Below, in pieces: positions 1 to 6,918 of a DNA stretch of 36,636 bases. The translations under genes were made by a program, and so were the position numbers. The first letter of the stretch is position 1. Each line of letters begins with the position of its first letter. The stretch covers positions 1 to 36,636 of IMG/VR virus record IMGVR_UViG_3300025889_000375; one strand, 5' to 3'. The stretch comes from a virus. The notes beneath the pieces are model-generated. The model made no database searches. It saw only the letters and a program-made list of their open reading frames with translations, and was not told the DNA's origin.

Positions 1-1
1 C

Positions 2-229
2 GAAGAATCCAACTACCAAATATCAAAGGGCGCTCTGGAGGTGCTTCGTGAGAACAAACTCTTGTTGAGCCATGACGCATTCAACGGCGCGTGGAAAAAC
101 CAGAAAGCACATGCTCGCTGCAATATTGAACTAATCACCCACCACTTCCCAAGCATGAGCAAGGAAGAACAGAAGCGGGCGGGTAGAACCATCAACAAAC
201 TTAAACAGCAGTATGGGATTGCGCTATGA
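2..229 (+). CDS. Partial unknown protein, C-terminal part
   Basis: The reading frame is open from base 2, so the gene begins before the window. The visible 75 or so residues are basic, largely helical, and contain an LRENKLLL segment, a KNQKAHARCNIELITHHF segment and a C-terminal INKLKQQYGIAL. I do not recognise the family. By the lambda-like map this is where replication genes (O/P equivalents) end and the nin region begins, so it may be the end of a replication or nin-region protein. That is inference from position only. A GTG at base 41 could be an internal start, but the frame is coding-like upstream of it. Its TGA overlaps the ATG of the next gene (ATGA), which implies translational coupling. 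Confidence 0.55.
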   Translation, partial: EESNYQISKGALEVLRENKLLLSHDAFNGAWKNQKAHARCNIELITHHFPSMSKEEQKRAGRTINKLKQQYGIAL

Positions 230-480
230 GCATCCACGAGCAACAACTCTGCACGCCACTTGCTGAGAAGATTTACAGGGGAGTCTGTCAGCGCGAGGGC
301 TGCGACAACACATGGGAATCTCCAACGACACACCGGAAATTCTGCAAGACACCTGAATGCGATAAGGCAAGACAACAGGCCCTCTGGCAGAAGAACAAGA
401 AGCCTCGAAACGGAGCACGGAGACCAAAACCCAAGCTAGACACTACCCTGAACAACAAATTTCTCATCATGCGATTCTGA
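226..480 (+). CDS. Small basic zinc-finger-like phage protein
   Basis: This 84-residue protein is coupled to the preceding gene by an ATGA overlap. Its middle part has paired cysteines (CQREGC at about residues 21-26, then CKTPEC at about 40-45) with a histidine between them, the pattern of a small zinc-binding knuckle. The C-terminal third is rich in Lys and Arg (KNKKPRNGARRPKPK), so nucleic-acid binding is plausible. Small proteins of this type are frequent in the nin regions of lambdoid phages, but I cannot assign a named family. It lies 8 bases upstream of the phosphoesterase gene and is very likely in the same operon. Confidence 0.6.
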   Translation: MSIHEQQLCTPLAEKIYRGVCQREGCDNTWESPTTHRKFCKTPECDKARQQALWQKNKKPRNGARRPKPKLDTTLNNKFLIMRF

Positions 481-488
481 GGTAAGTA

Positions 489-1835
489 ATGATAGCCAAT
501 CAGCAATGTAGGCCATATGACCCGAATCTTTTGGAGTATTGCACCACTGACAATCAGCGGGAGATATACCGAGTTTACGGTGAGTGCGGCTCGGTGCTTA
601 ACGATGCAGCCAAAAGGCTAGGCAGGGACGTGTCTGGAGTCAGTCAGGCCGTTCGCCGGATTCAAAACAACGCACTGAAAAACAAGTATTCGCTGCTGAC
701 TGAGCTTATCAAGGCTGACCACGAATATACCGAGGAGGAATTGATCGAGATTGTCCGAGCGATGAAGTTGGAAGATCCTGAGAAATTCATTACTCGCTCG
801 CACTTCCGCGCCACCACAAAAATACCAGACTCGTCATGGACTCATATCTTTGGAACCTTTGAGGAGTTTGTCAGGCAGGCGAAGTTCTCACTGTCGCGTC
901 AACAGCACGGCATGGAAAAGAAGGTCGCCGCGCACAAGTCCAGGGACCACTACGCAGACGGTAACGAGCGGCACGAATGGGCGGGTGCTTACCTGAGAGA
1001 CAGCGGAGACAGATATAAAACCAGCATCACCTTCAGCGACACACACGATATTTTAATCGACCCGTTTTATCGGAGAGTTTTAGTTGATGCTGTGCGAAGG
1101 ATTCAGCCGGACAGGGTGATTATGAACGGGGATTTGTTCGACCTTGCCGAGTTTGGACGTTTTGCTATCGACCCTCGAAACTGGGACGTGGTTGGTCGGA
1201 TTAAATCTGTTCACTCACTGATGGAAGATTTGAGAGAAGCCGCGCCGGATGCCGAGTTCTGGTTTCTGGAGGGCAATCACGAGTTTAGATTAGTCCGTCA
1301 CCTGATGGACGAGACCCCCGCAATGAGGGCCGTTCTTTCTGACCTACACGGATGGGACACGAAGAAACTTCTAGGCATTGAGAAGTACGAAATTAATTAC
1401 TTGTCCAAGGCCGATTTGCGCGCCAGCAAGGTAGGTGAGATCAACAAGGAGGTCGCCAAGAGCTACAAGCTATTCGACGACTGCTATCTGGTAGGTCACT
1501 ACAAAATGCTGAACATGGGCTATGACGGAACCAACGGGCACGACCATAAGTTTCAATCTTGGCCCGTGCGCAAACTAAATGGCGGCTCAGGCACTTGGAT
1601 GCAACTTGGTTGTGGTCATATCACTGACGCAGAGTATTGCAACGCAGAGCTTATCTGGAATCTCGGCTTTGCCATTGTCCACACTGACACTCTGACAAAA
1701 TCGGTTAATCAGAACTACATACCAATCACAAACATTGCAGAAGTTGGTGGCGAGTATTACTACCGCGAACTGAGCGAAATGGTGGGCGCATTTACAACCA
1801 GCCGCGCCCAAACTTACAACCAGACGCAGTATTAG
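489..1835 (+). CDS. Calcineurin-like metallophosphoesterase with N-terminal helix-turn-helix
   Basis: The C-terminal two thirds carry the calcineurin-type metallophosphoesterase signature in order: FSDTHD (D184, H186), MNGDLFD (D215), LEGNHE (N263, H264), GHYKM (H337) and GHDH (H351, H353). These residues bind a di-metal centre that hydrolyses phosphomono- or phosphodiesters. Residues about 22-60 read as a helix-turn-helix (REIYRVYGECGSVLNDAAKRLGRD), and about 100-130 may be a second DNA-binding unit (RSHFRATTKI...FGTFEEF). A nucleic-acid substrate is therefore likely. The start has a good RBS (GAGGTAAG). The gene sits 19 bases upstream of an RNA-ligase-like gene, reminiscent of the phosphatase-plus-ligase arrangement of bacterial Pnkp. 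Family assignment is firm; substrate is inference. Confidence 0.88.
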   Translation: MIANQQCRPYDPNLLEYCTTDNQREIYRVYGECGSVLNDAAKRLGRDVSGVSQAVRRIQNNALKNKYSLLTELIKADHEYTEEELIEIVRAMKLEDPEKFITRSHFRATTKIPDSSWTHIFGTFEEFVRQAKFSLSRQQHGMEKKVAAHKSRDHYADGNERHEWAGAYLRDSGDRYKTSITFSDTHDILIDPFYRRVLVDAVRRIQPDRVIMNGDLFDLAEFGRFAIDPRNWDVVGRIKSVHSLMEDLREAAPDAEFWFLEGNHEFRLVRHLMDETPAMRAVLSDLHGWDTKKLLGIEKYEINYLSKADLRASKVGEINKEVAKSYKLFDDCYLVGHYKMLNMGYDGTNGHDHKFQSWPVRKLNGGSGTWMQLGCGHITDAEYCNAELIWNLGFAIVHTDTLTKSVNQNYIPITNIAEVGGEYYYRELSEMVGAFTTSRAQTYNQTQY

Positions 1836-1854
1836 CCCCATAGGAGGGAGAGAG

Positions 1855-2385
1855 ATGGAATTCGAGAGCTTTGAGAAAATCGCAAGACTGAATCGCGGGA
1901 TTGTAGTTACCGAAAAAATTGATGGCACAAACGCCCAGATTGCCTTTAACGAACAGGGAGAGATGTTCGTCGGGAGCAGGAACAGATGGATTACACCCGA
2001 GAACGATAACTTCGGTTTTGCTAAGTGGGCCTTCGAGAACGCTGACCAGTTGCGAGAGCTTGGCGAAGGGCGACATTTTGGCGAATGGTGGGGCTCGGGA
2101 GTTCAGCGCACCTACGGGATGCAGGAAAAGCACTTCTCACTATTCAACACGGGCAGATGGTCAGAGGGTCGGCCTGAGTGCTGTGATCTTGTTCCGTTGC
2201 TGTACGCAGGAAACTACAGCGAGCAAGCCATTAATGATTGCCTTGAAGATTTGCGCGAAAACGGCAGCAAAGCTTCGCCCGGTTTTATGAACCCAGAGGG
2301 CATTGTGGTTTATCACGCGGCGGCCAGAAAGCTATTCAAGGTAACGCTCAAGAATGACGAGCAACCCAAGAGCATGGCTGCCTAA
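1855..2385 (+). CDS. Compact RNA-ligase-like covalent nucleotidyltransferase
   Basis: This 176-residue protein shows the ordered motifs of ATP-dependent RNA/DNA ligases: motif I EKIDG with the expected adenylated lysine K21; a motif III-like HFGEWWG (74-80); motif IV PEGIVVY (147-153); and motif V FKVTLK (161-166). It is about the minimum size of an adenylyltransferase domain and lacks an OB fold or the C-terminal domain of Rnl1/Rnl2, so it is either a stand-alone minimal RNA ligase or works with a partner. It is preceded by a strong RBS (GGAGGGAG) and its stop overlaps the next gene as TAATG. With the upstream phosphoesterase it could heal and seal cleaved RNA; that role is inferred from context. 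Confidence 0.85.
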   Translation: MEFESFEKIARLNRGIVVTEKIDGTNAQIAFNEQGEMFVGSRNRWITPENDNFGFAKWAFENADQLRELGEGRHFGEWWGSGVQRTYGMQEKHFSLFNTGRWSEGRPECCDLVPLLYAGNYSEQAINDCLEDLRENGSKASPGFMNPEGIVVYHAAARKLFKVTLKNDEQPKSMAA

Positions 2386-2831
2386 TGCAAGGAACCTTCT
2401 GGATAGTCAACAGCGACGAGAAGTACGGCAATTTTCTGACCGAGCTTGCCGACGAGTACAAGAAGCACCGCTATCTGAAAATCCAAGTCAGGAACGGCAA
2501 GAAACGCACACTGAATCAAAATGACATGAGCTTTGAGCAGTACACCAGAATCGGCGAACAGTTGTACGGCGGTGATACTGAGTTAGCAAGGCGTGAATGC
2601 AAGCTGGAAATCGGCGTACCAATTTTGAGACGCGACGAGGAAAAGTTCAGAGACATTTACGACAAGTATTTACGCTCGGCAAGTTACGAGGAAAAGATGG
2701 AGCTTATGGGGATGATGCAGGTAACAAGTTTATTCACGACCACACAGCACAAGGAATACATCGACCGGACTTTTGACAAGTACGCTGATCGTGTTCAGTG
2801 GGGTGATTTGTCCCAGGGGCAGAGCAGATGA
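2385..2831 (+). CDS. ninB: NinB-like recombination protein
   Basis: This 148-residue protein has the layout of lambda NinB (Orf): a beta-rich start, then a basic loop followed by RTLNQNDMSFEQYTRIGEQL, which matches the RSLDQNRKLW...LGDVSRQV region of lambda NinB, and a C-terminal segment (SLFTTTQHKEYIDRTFDKYA) before a final acidic/aromatic tail. NinB binds single-stranded DNA and helps recombination in lambdoid phages. It begins on the stop of the ligase gene (TAATG) and its own stop overlaps the next ATG, so it lies in a tightly coupled nin-like operon that also contains ninG. Recognition is by motif and context, not by database search. Confidence 0.75.
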   Translation: MQGTFWIVNSDEKYGNFLTELADEYKKHRYLKIQVRNGKKRTLNQNDMSFEQYTRIGEQLYGGDTELARRECKLEIGVPILRRDEEKFRDIYDKYLRSASYEEKMELMGMMQVTSLFTTTQHKEYIDRTFDKYADRVQWGDLSQGQSR

Positions 2832-3094
2832 TAGCCCTAGCCTCATTCGTAGCAGTTCCCTCTGGTCTGTACATGCTCCAAGTCTTTTTGCGGAGCTTCC
2901 AGCAGAAGAACGTAATCGGCGGGCATCTGTGGGCGATTATTCCGGTGAGTATTCTGATGACGTTTTCAAACAACTACATCATTGAGTTTATATCGAGTAA
3001 CGGCAACTCGTGGGAATTGACTTTGGTTATGGGAGTCTGCGGCGGCTTGGGGAGTATTTTGGCGATTAAATTACACGGGAGATTGTTTCGATGA
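2828..3094 (+). CDS. Small integral membrane protein
   Basis: This 88-residue protein is hydrophobic, with three likely membrane segments at about 1-22, 33-56 and 65-84, joined by short polar loops (FQQKN, SSNGNSWE) and ending in a basic HGRLFR. The last segment is glycine-rich (GVCGGLGSILAIK). Similar three-segment proteins occur in the nin-type regions of many phages and are not assigned a function. It could be holin-like by shape, but it lies before the late promoter and far from the endolysin, so I do not call it a holin. Coupled to both neighbours by ATGA overlaps. Confidence 0.6.
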   Translation: MIALASFVAVPSGLYMLQVFLRSFQQKNVIGGHLWAIIPVSILMTFSNNYIIEFISSNGNSWELTLVMGVCGGLGSILAIKLHGRLFR

Positions 3095-3225
3095 GAAAGA
3101 TTCTTTGTTGGCTCGGATTTCACGATTGGCGAGAAGCAAACCAAAGAAGGATGTGCTGGCGCTGCTATAAAATTCAGAAGCTGGAGTTTTATTCTAACCG
3201 AACATCTGAATGGGTTGATTTATGA
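3091..3225 (+). CDS. 44-residue small CxxCxxx-type protein (DUF1660-like)
   Basis: A short ORF that starts inside the previous stop (ATGA at 3091) and ends inside the next start (ATGA at 3222). The product begins MRKILCWLGFHDW and continues RRMCWRCYKIQKL. The pattern of an N-terminal Cys, a G-x-H-x-W and a later C-x-x-C is that of the small zinc-ribbon-like phage proteins grouped as DUF1660. No function is known for that group. Coding status is supported by the exact overlaps on both sides and by the conserved Cys/His/Trp spacing rather than by length. Confidence 0.65.
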   Translation: MRKILCWLGFHDWREANQRRMCWRCYKIQKLEFYSNRTSEWVDL

Positions 3226-3401
3226 ACTACTCAATATCAATCCCCGCTGAGACTTGGGACAAGGTAAAGCCAGAGGATAGGAAAGACTTTCTCCGAAGCA
3301 ACGGCGTACCAGTTGGCGAGACTGGCTGGACTTCGGACGTTGGTATTGAGCTAAAGACAGAGAATGGCAAATCGACTTGGGTGTATAGCTGGAATGATTA
3401 A
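3222..3401 (+). CDS. 59-residue hypothetical protein
   Basis: A short ORF beginning MNYSISIPAETWDKVKPEDRK and ending WVYSWND. It overlaps the previous gene by ATGA and the ninG-like gene by 8 bases. The composition is polar with five Trp/Tyr near the C-terminus, suggesting a small folded domain. I do not recognise it. Its coding status rests on being the only frame filling the space between two well-supported coupled genes. Confidence 0.55.
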   Translation: MNYSISIPAETWDKVKPEDRKDFLRSNGVPVGETGWTSDVGIELKTENGKSTWVYSWND

Positions 3402-3942
3402 AAAGCCGCGCAAGAAGAAGTGCAAGGCTTGCGGTGAAGTGTTCCAGCCCGAGAGACAGTTTCAGGAAGTGTGCAAGCCGTTTCCTTGTTCGCTGGACTT
3501 GGCAAGAATCAAGGCGAAGAAAAAAGAGGACAGGGAGCACAGAGAGCGCAAGAAAGACCTAAAACCCATTGCTCACTGGCTGAAAGAAACGCAGTTCAAG
3601 GCGTTCAACCCGTACATTTTGAAAAGGGACAAAGAGCGGGGCTGTATGTCATGTGGAACCTACGACTGCGAAGAGTTCCACGCGGGCCACTTGAGGTCAA
3701 TCGGAGCCGCGAGTCAGCTTAGGTTTAACGAGGATAATTGCTGGAAACAGTGCTCGAAGTGCAATACGCACCTATCCGGCAACCGAGAGCAGTACGAGAT
3801 TAATTTAAGGTGGCACATTGGTAACGAACGAGTGGACGCGCTAATCAACGACAACACGACAAGAACATGGACACGGGAAGAACTGGAAGAAATGAGAAAA
3901 GTCTATCGGGCAAAGATCAAGGAACTGGAGGCGCAACTGTGA
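3394..3942 (+). CDS. ninG: NinG (Rap)-like recombination nuclease
   Basis: From the ATG at 3394 the protein starts MIKKPRKKKCKACGEVF, matching the basic N-terminus with a CxxC knuckle of lambda NinG. The ATG at 3364 would add ten residues without family similarity and overlap more of the previous gene. The C-terminal half holds the zinc/HNH-like core CMSCG...FHAGHLRSIGA...NCWKQCSKCNTHLSGN, typical of NinG/Rap, followed by a YEINL...RVDAL segment and a helical tail. NinG acts in phage homologous recombination and cuts branched DNA. Together with the NinB-like gene it identifies this segment as a nin region. Confidence 0.88.
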   Translation: MIKKPRKKKCKACGEVFQPERQFQEVCKPFPCSLDLARIKAKKKEDREHRERKKDLKPIAHWLKETQFKAFNPYILKRDKERGCMSCGTYDCEEFHAGHLRSIGAASQLRFNEDNCWKQCSKCNTHLSGNREQYEINLRWHIGNERVDALINDNTTRTWTREELEEMRKVYRAKIKELEAQL

Positions 3943-4017
3943 TCTATCAAAAAAGATATATTAACGGCAATTAAGCGGCTTTACATATCAATTCTGACAT
4001 ACGCAACCGGAGCCCAA

Positions 4018-4545
4018 ATGAACCCAATACGCGCAATCAATCCAAACAAGCAGCGCATTGATAAGCTGATAGGCATTTACCTTGATTCCCTGGTGTCGCT
4101 CTCCAACGATGCCGGATGGACGGGCGAGAGCATGTTATCCAGACTGATTCAGTTCGAGGGAGAGATCCCCGCGCCCACAAGGAACGACCAGTCGAACATG
4201 ACGATGATTAACGCCATGCAATTCCTGCGGAACGAACACGCCAAGTGCGGCCTGATTCGCAAGGTAATCAAGGAGCAACTGGGAACCTACCTGAACTCGA
4301 ACAAGGTGATTGCCTTGCTGTCAAAGCACTACTATCGAGGGCTGGTGGATGGCACCGACAGGGTGTTCTCAGACCGCGACAGGATGCAGAGAATCGGCAG
4401 GGCTCCCATTGGCCTACCTGATGACTTGGAGGCCGCACAGACGAAGTGGGAGAGCGCAGAGAGGGCGTATCGGCGGGATATTCAGGCAGCCTATGGTATT
4501 CTTGCGAGCGAGATTGATCGGGAAGAAACGAGGGGAGCAGCATGA
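4018..4545 (+). CDS. Candidate late-gene antiterminator (Q-like)
   Basis: This 175-residue mostly helical protein follows ninG and directly precedes a strong promoter and a terminator, the place of Q in lambdoid phages. A central stretch LLSKHYYRGLVDGTDRVFSD resembles the LL..YY..G.t segment of the phage 21/933W class of Q proteins; the C-terminus is charged. Q proteins load on RNA polymerase at pR' and let it pass tR', turning on lysis and virion genes. The function is inferred from location, weak motif similarity and the adjacent pR'/tR' arrangement. An alternative is another HTH-type late activator. There is a 75-base gap before the gene with no obvious promoter. Confidence 0.6.
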   Translation: MNPIRAINPNKQRIDKLIGIYLDSLVSLSNDAGWTGESMLSRLIQFEGEIPAPTRNDQSNMTMINAMQFLRNEHAKCGLIRKVIKEQLGTYLNSNKVIALLSKHYYRGLVDGTDRVFSDRDRMQRIGRAPIGLPDDLEAAQTKWESAERAYRRDIQAAYGILASEIDREETRGAA

Positions 4546-4587
4546 TTCTGGAATCCATTTAACTGTAATTATATACACCTGTACGTA

Positions 4588-4616
4588 TTGACAGTGTTGT
4601 CCGTTTTCTGTAGACT
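4588..4616 (+). promoter_or_regulatory. Putative late promoter (pR'-like)
   Basis: A perfect -35 TTGACA (4588-4593) is followed by exactly 17 bases and TAGACT (4611-4616) as -10, giving a transcription start near 4623. It lies 43 bases after the Q-like gene and about 55 bases before a terminator. This is the strongest sigma-70-like match I noticed in the window and the only clear one ahead of the lysis/virion genes. Confidence 0.75.
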
Positions 4617-4676
4617 TTCTGCTAGTGTGGAGATTGAACTAAATCCACCCGCCACATCACTCCCCTGAGATCAACT

Positions 4677-4699
4677 AGCCGCCAAGTGCGGCTTTTTTT
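4677..4699 (+). terminator. Intrinsic terminator downstream of the late promoter (tR'-like)
   Basis: AGCCGC (4677-4682), loop CAAGT, GCGGCT (4688-4693), then a run of seven T. The stem is perfect and GC-rich. It ends just before the lysis genes, so late genes would stay off unless polymerase is modified, the classic Q-dependent arrangement. Confidence 0.8.
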
Positions 4700-4713
4700 A
4701 TGCCCATGAAACC

Positions 4714-4980
4714 ATGCCCGAACCACTAGACTTCCAACTGCTGTTCAACATCGCAGCCACGGCTTGTAGCGTCCTGTTTGGATGGATACTCAAAACGATC
4801 TGGGATGAAATCAAGAGCTTGCAGCAGTCGGACAAGAGCATTGTCGATGAACTGAGCGCCATTAAGGTGCTGGTTGCTGGCAAATACGTGACACGGGATG
4901 AATTACAGGCAATGTTCAACAAGCTCGACGCTAAGTTGGACGGAATAGGGGTGAAGCTGGACAGGAAAGTGGATCGGTAA
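4714..4980 (+). CDS. Single-TM membrane protein of the lysis region
   Basis: This 88-residue protein has one hydrophobic segment near the N-terminus (about residues 9-27, FNIAATACSVLFGWILKTIW) followed by a long charged, heptad-like helix (IKSLQQSDKSIVDELSAIK... KLDAKLDGIGVKLDRK). It sits right after the late terminator and overlaps the endolysin start by one base, so a role in lysis (holin-like or holin accessory) is possible. Its architecture is not diagnostic, and many phage proteins with one TM and a coiled coil are unassigned. Two upstream ATGs (4700, 4706) hit an early stop and can be ignored. The RBS is weak. Confidence 0.65.
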   Translation: MPEPLDFQLLFNIAATACSVLFGWILKTIWDEIKSLQQSDKSIVDELSAIKVLVAGKYVTRDELQAMFNKLDAKLDGIGVKLDRKVDR

Positions 4981-5378
4981 TGAAAATCACTGAGCTTCTT
5001 CATCTCCATGAGGGATTTAGACGCTTACCGTATGAGGACACTGAAGGCCACTTAACAATCGGAGTGGGCCATAACCTCGAAAGACCCCTATCTACTAGAG
5101 CCATTGAGACCATCCTCGAGGATGACATTAACGAGGCTAGGGGCGAACTGGACAGGATCTATCCCAAATGGATTCACTTAACCGAGACAAGACAAAACGT
5201 CCTGATTGACATGTGTTTCAACATGGGCGCTCCGCGATACCAGACTTTCAAAAAGTTTTGGGAAGCTCTCAGACGACACGACTACAACGCAGCCGCAACT
5301 GAACTACTTGATAGCAAATGGGCTGGACAGGTGGGCGAGAGAGCGACCCGATTATCCAAGATGATGCGGGATGGCTAG
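4980..5378 (+). CDS. Endolysin, T4-type lysozyme (GH24 muramidase)
   Basis: The N-terminus LLHLHEGFRRLPYEDTEGHLTIGVGH places E11, D20 and T26 at the same residue numbers as the catalytic triad of T4 lysozyme, and the C-terminal lobe has the expected RQNVLIDMCFNMG, FKKFWEALRRHDY and W...R..R motifs. The enzyme cleaves the MurNAc-GlcNAc bond of peptidoglycan. At 132 residues it is slightly shorter than T4 lysozyme (164). There is no signal peptide or SAR anchor, so it needs a holin for release. It starts on the stop of the upstream membrane gene (TAATG). Confidence 0.95.
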   Translation: MKITELLHLHEGFRRLPYEDTEGHLTIGVGHNLERPLSTRAIETILEDDINEARGELDRIYPKWIHLTETRQNVLIDMCFNMGAPRYQTFKKFWEALRRHDYNAAATELLDSKWAGQVGERATRLSKMMRDG

Positions 5379-5808
5379 ATTCCTCCGCATTGTTCTCTGG
5401 CTCATTGATAGATATTTTTACGGATGGCCTCCCATGAGCGCGTTCAAGACAGCATTCATTGCTCAAGCTGTTGATGGTGGCTGGCAGCTCACTCAAGAGC
5501 TTATCTATTACTCTGATTACCTACAGCGGGATATTAAGGTTCCTGCTGACTTCTTCACAGACTTAGCGAGCGTTCCACGTGTTGCTCGTTGGCTGGTTCC
5601 GGTGGCAAATGCCAAGAATCGCCGCGCTGCTGTTGTGCATGACTATCTCTGTGACTCAGTAATCCAAGCAGCCTACGGAATTACGCAGGCTCAGGCTGAT
5701 CGTGTATTCCGCGAGGCTAATGAGGTTTGCGGACTTAACACTGTCCAACGCTGGGGCATGTGGCTACCAGTCAGGGTATATCAAGCCTCGAAAGGACTAT
5801 TCAAATGA
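5371..5808 (+). CDS. DUF1353 family protein
   Basis: The motifs F.TDLASVPR (about residues 62-70), AVVHDYLCD (about 87-95) and AQADRVFREANEVCG near the C-terminus are those of DUF1353, a phage and prophage family of unknown biochemical role often located near lysis or tail genes. The His-Asp pair in VVHDYL could be functional. Translation may start at 5371, inside the endolysin gene, giving a hydrophobic LRIVLWLIDRYFY leader, or at the ATG at 5434 (MSAFKTAF). Neither has a strong RBS; the shorter form is closer to the usual family start. Confidence 0.8.
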   Translation: MARFLRIVLWLIDRYFYGWPPMSAFKTAFIAQAVDGGWQLTQELIYYSDYLQRDIKVPADFFTDLASVPRVARWLVPVANAKNRRAAVVHDYLCDSVIQAAYGITQAQADRVFREANEVCGLNTVQRWGMWLPVRVYQASKGLFK

Positions 5809-6047
5809 CCCCAAACTTCCGAAACATCCTACAGATTCTAGCCGCTGTCATCATTGTAGTGGTGCTGACTGTATTCATGACTGGCTGTAGCAACACTATG
5901 GCTGTACTGGACGGGGCAACACATGCTTGTGGGAACGTGCATATTGAGGGCTTCTACACTGACACTCAGGGCGATGTGATAGTCGCTAAAGCCCCTGATA
6001 ACTGGACGCCGGAGCAAGTTAAAGAGTTCTGCGCGGGCGCTCAGTGA
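5805..6047 (+). CDS. Small predicted lipoprotein of the lysis region
   Basis: From the ATG that overlaps the DUF1353 stop (ATGA), the 80-residue product has a signal-peptide-like hydrophobic core (ILAAVIIVVVLTVF) ending in a lipobox MTGC with Cys at about residue 26, then a small soluble domain ending WTPEQVKEFCAGAQ. Two further cysteines may form a disulfide in the periplasm. A lipoprotein next to an endolysin recalls Rz1-type outer spanins, but it is not proline-rich and no clear inner spanin partner is embedded, so the spanin idea is weak. Confidence 0.7.
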   Translation: MTPNFRNILQILAAVIIVVVLTVFMTGCSNTMAVLDGATHACGNVHIEGFYTDTQGDVIVAKAPDNWTPEQVKEFCAGAQ

Positions 6048-6277
6048 GCTCGAACATTTTTGACCCAAACGATTACCAAGAGTTAATAGGTAAGGTCTTT
6101 GTTGAGAGTAAGGGCGAGCACATGAAGCTCAGCGGCATCGTTCTGGCGGAAGACGACTGGTACTGGTGGATGACCCCATTAAAGTGGCCCCATTCATCAA
6201 AAAACCAGCGGCTTTTGAGTTGCGTTGGGGATCTTGAGCAATGGGGATTCGTTCCCCTTAAGGGATTCGCTAAGTGA
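6044..6277 (+). CDS. 77-residue hypothetical protein
   Basis: Starts with GTG overlapping the lipoprotein stop (GTGA) and ends with the same kind of overlap onto the next GTG. The product is acidic-neutral with an aromatic patch (DDWYWWMTPLKW) and looks like a compact beta-rich domain. I do not recognise it. Chained overlaps with three neighbours make it a credible gene. Confidence 0.6.
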   Translation: MSSNIFDPNDYQELIGKVFVESKGEHMKLSGIVLAEDDWYWWMTPLKWPHSSKNQRLLSCVGDLEQWGFVPLKGFAK

Positions 6278-6693
6278 CCACTATCGCCGCAGATCCTGTG
6301 ACTGGCGTAATCGCCTACGAGTCAAGGATTACCCGCGGCGACTATATTCTTGATGACGATTGCGACAAATGTGTCATAAGGGACGGAATAGCATTCTTCG
6401 TCGCTGGTGACGTGGCCCACGAGCAGCAGTTCATCGACCAATACCCAGACGGCAAGATTGATAAACACGCTGACCTAGACGCATTCGTTGTTATCGACGG
6501 GCAAGTAAACCTTGCTGGCGTTGAGGAAGGCCGCATCTGGTCAATGCCCCTGAACAAGCCTTACGCAATCGGCGTAGGTGGCCCAATCGCTGTTGGCGCA
6601 ATGGCTTACGGCGCATCAGTTGAAGACGCTGTGCAGATTGCCATTGACCACACTCAATCATCTGGCGGCAAGGTCAGGACATTCAAGCTATAA
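6274..6693 (+). CDS. Proteasome beta/HslV-like Ntn-hydrolase
   Basis: The product starts MTTIAADPVTG; after Met removal this leaves a Thr N-terminus as in HslV (TTI...). The order of motifs follows the Ntn-hydrolase proteasome fold: IAYESRITRGD, a Lys in CDKC where the active-site lysine is expected, AFFVAGD, AIGVGGPIAVGAMAYGASVEDAVQIAID, and a terminal GGKVRTFKL. Self-compartmentalised proteases of this fold cut peptides with the N-terminal Thr. At 139 residues it is shorter than HslV (about 175), and no ATPase gene lies nearby. It is GTG-started and coupled to the upstream ORF. Fold assignment is good; activity and target are unknown. Confidence 0.78.
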   Translation: MTTIAADPVTGVIAYESRITRGDYILDDDCDKCVIRDGIAFFVAGDVAHEQQFIDQYPDGKIDKHADLDAFVVIDGQVNLAGVEEGRIWSMPLNKPYAIGVGGPIAVGAMAYGASVEDAVQIAIDHTQSSGGKVRTFKL

Positions 6694-6871
6694 ACGATTG
6701 ACCGAGCTTGTGAAGAAACAACTCCCATACAGCGGGATCCATGTCTCTGTCACCAGCTTCCCACTTCTGCCAAGCATTTAAGGTCTTATAAACCATCAGC
6801 GCAGCCTGGGATTGGGTAAGGCCCGCATTAGCACGGGCCGCCTTGATTTGTTCGGGTGTTGGGGATTTCAT
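6683..6871 (-). CDS. Small XRE-type helix-turn-helix protein
   Basis: The 62-residue product reads SPTPEQIKAARANAGLTQSQAALMVYKTLNAWQKWEAG..., a standard XRE HTH (LTQSQAA as helix 2, LNAWQKWEAG as the recognition region) with almost nothing else. Such single-domain proteins occur in phages as regulators or orphan antitoxin-like DNA binders. Its last bases overlap the tail of the proteasome-like gene on the other strand. It is the distal gene of a three-gene leftward cassette inserted in the rightward late region. Confidence 0.82.
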   Translation of the reverse strand: MKSPTPEQIKAARANAGLTQSQAALMVYKTLNAWQKWEAGDRDMDPAVWELFLHKLGQSFIA

Positions 6872-6918
6872 GCGTATCTAGCCCTCGCTCGCTCGCTCAT
6901 CTCGATTGTAATGGGTGA

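Noticed and set aside
2828-3094. Holin for the endolysin
   Set aside because: The shape fits, but the gene lies in the nin-like operon ahead of the late promoter, so late lysis function is not supported.
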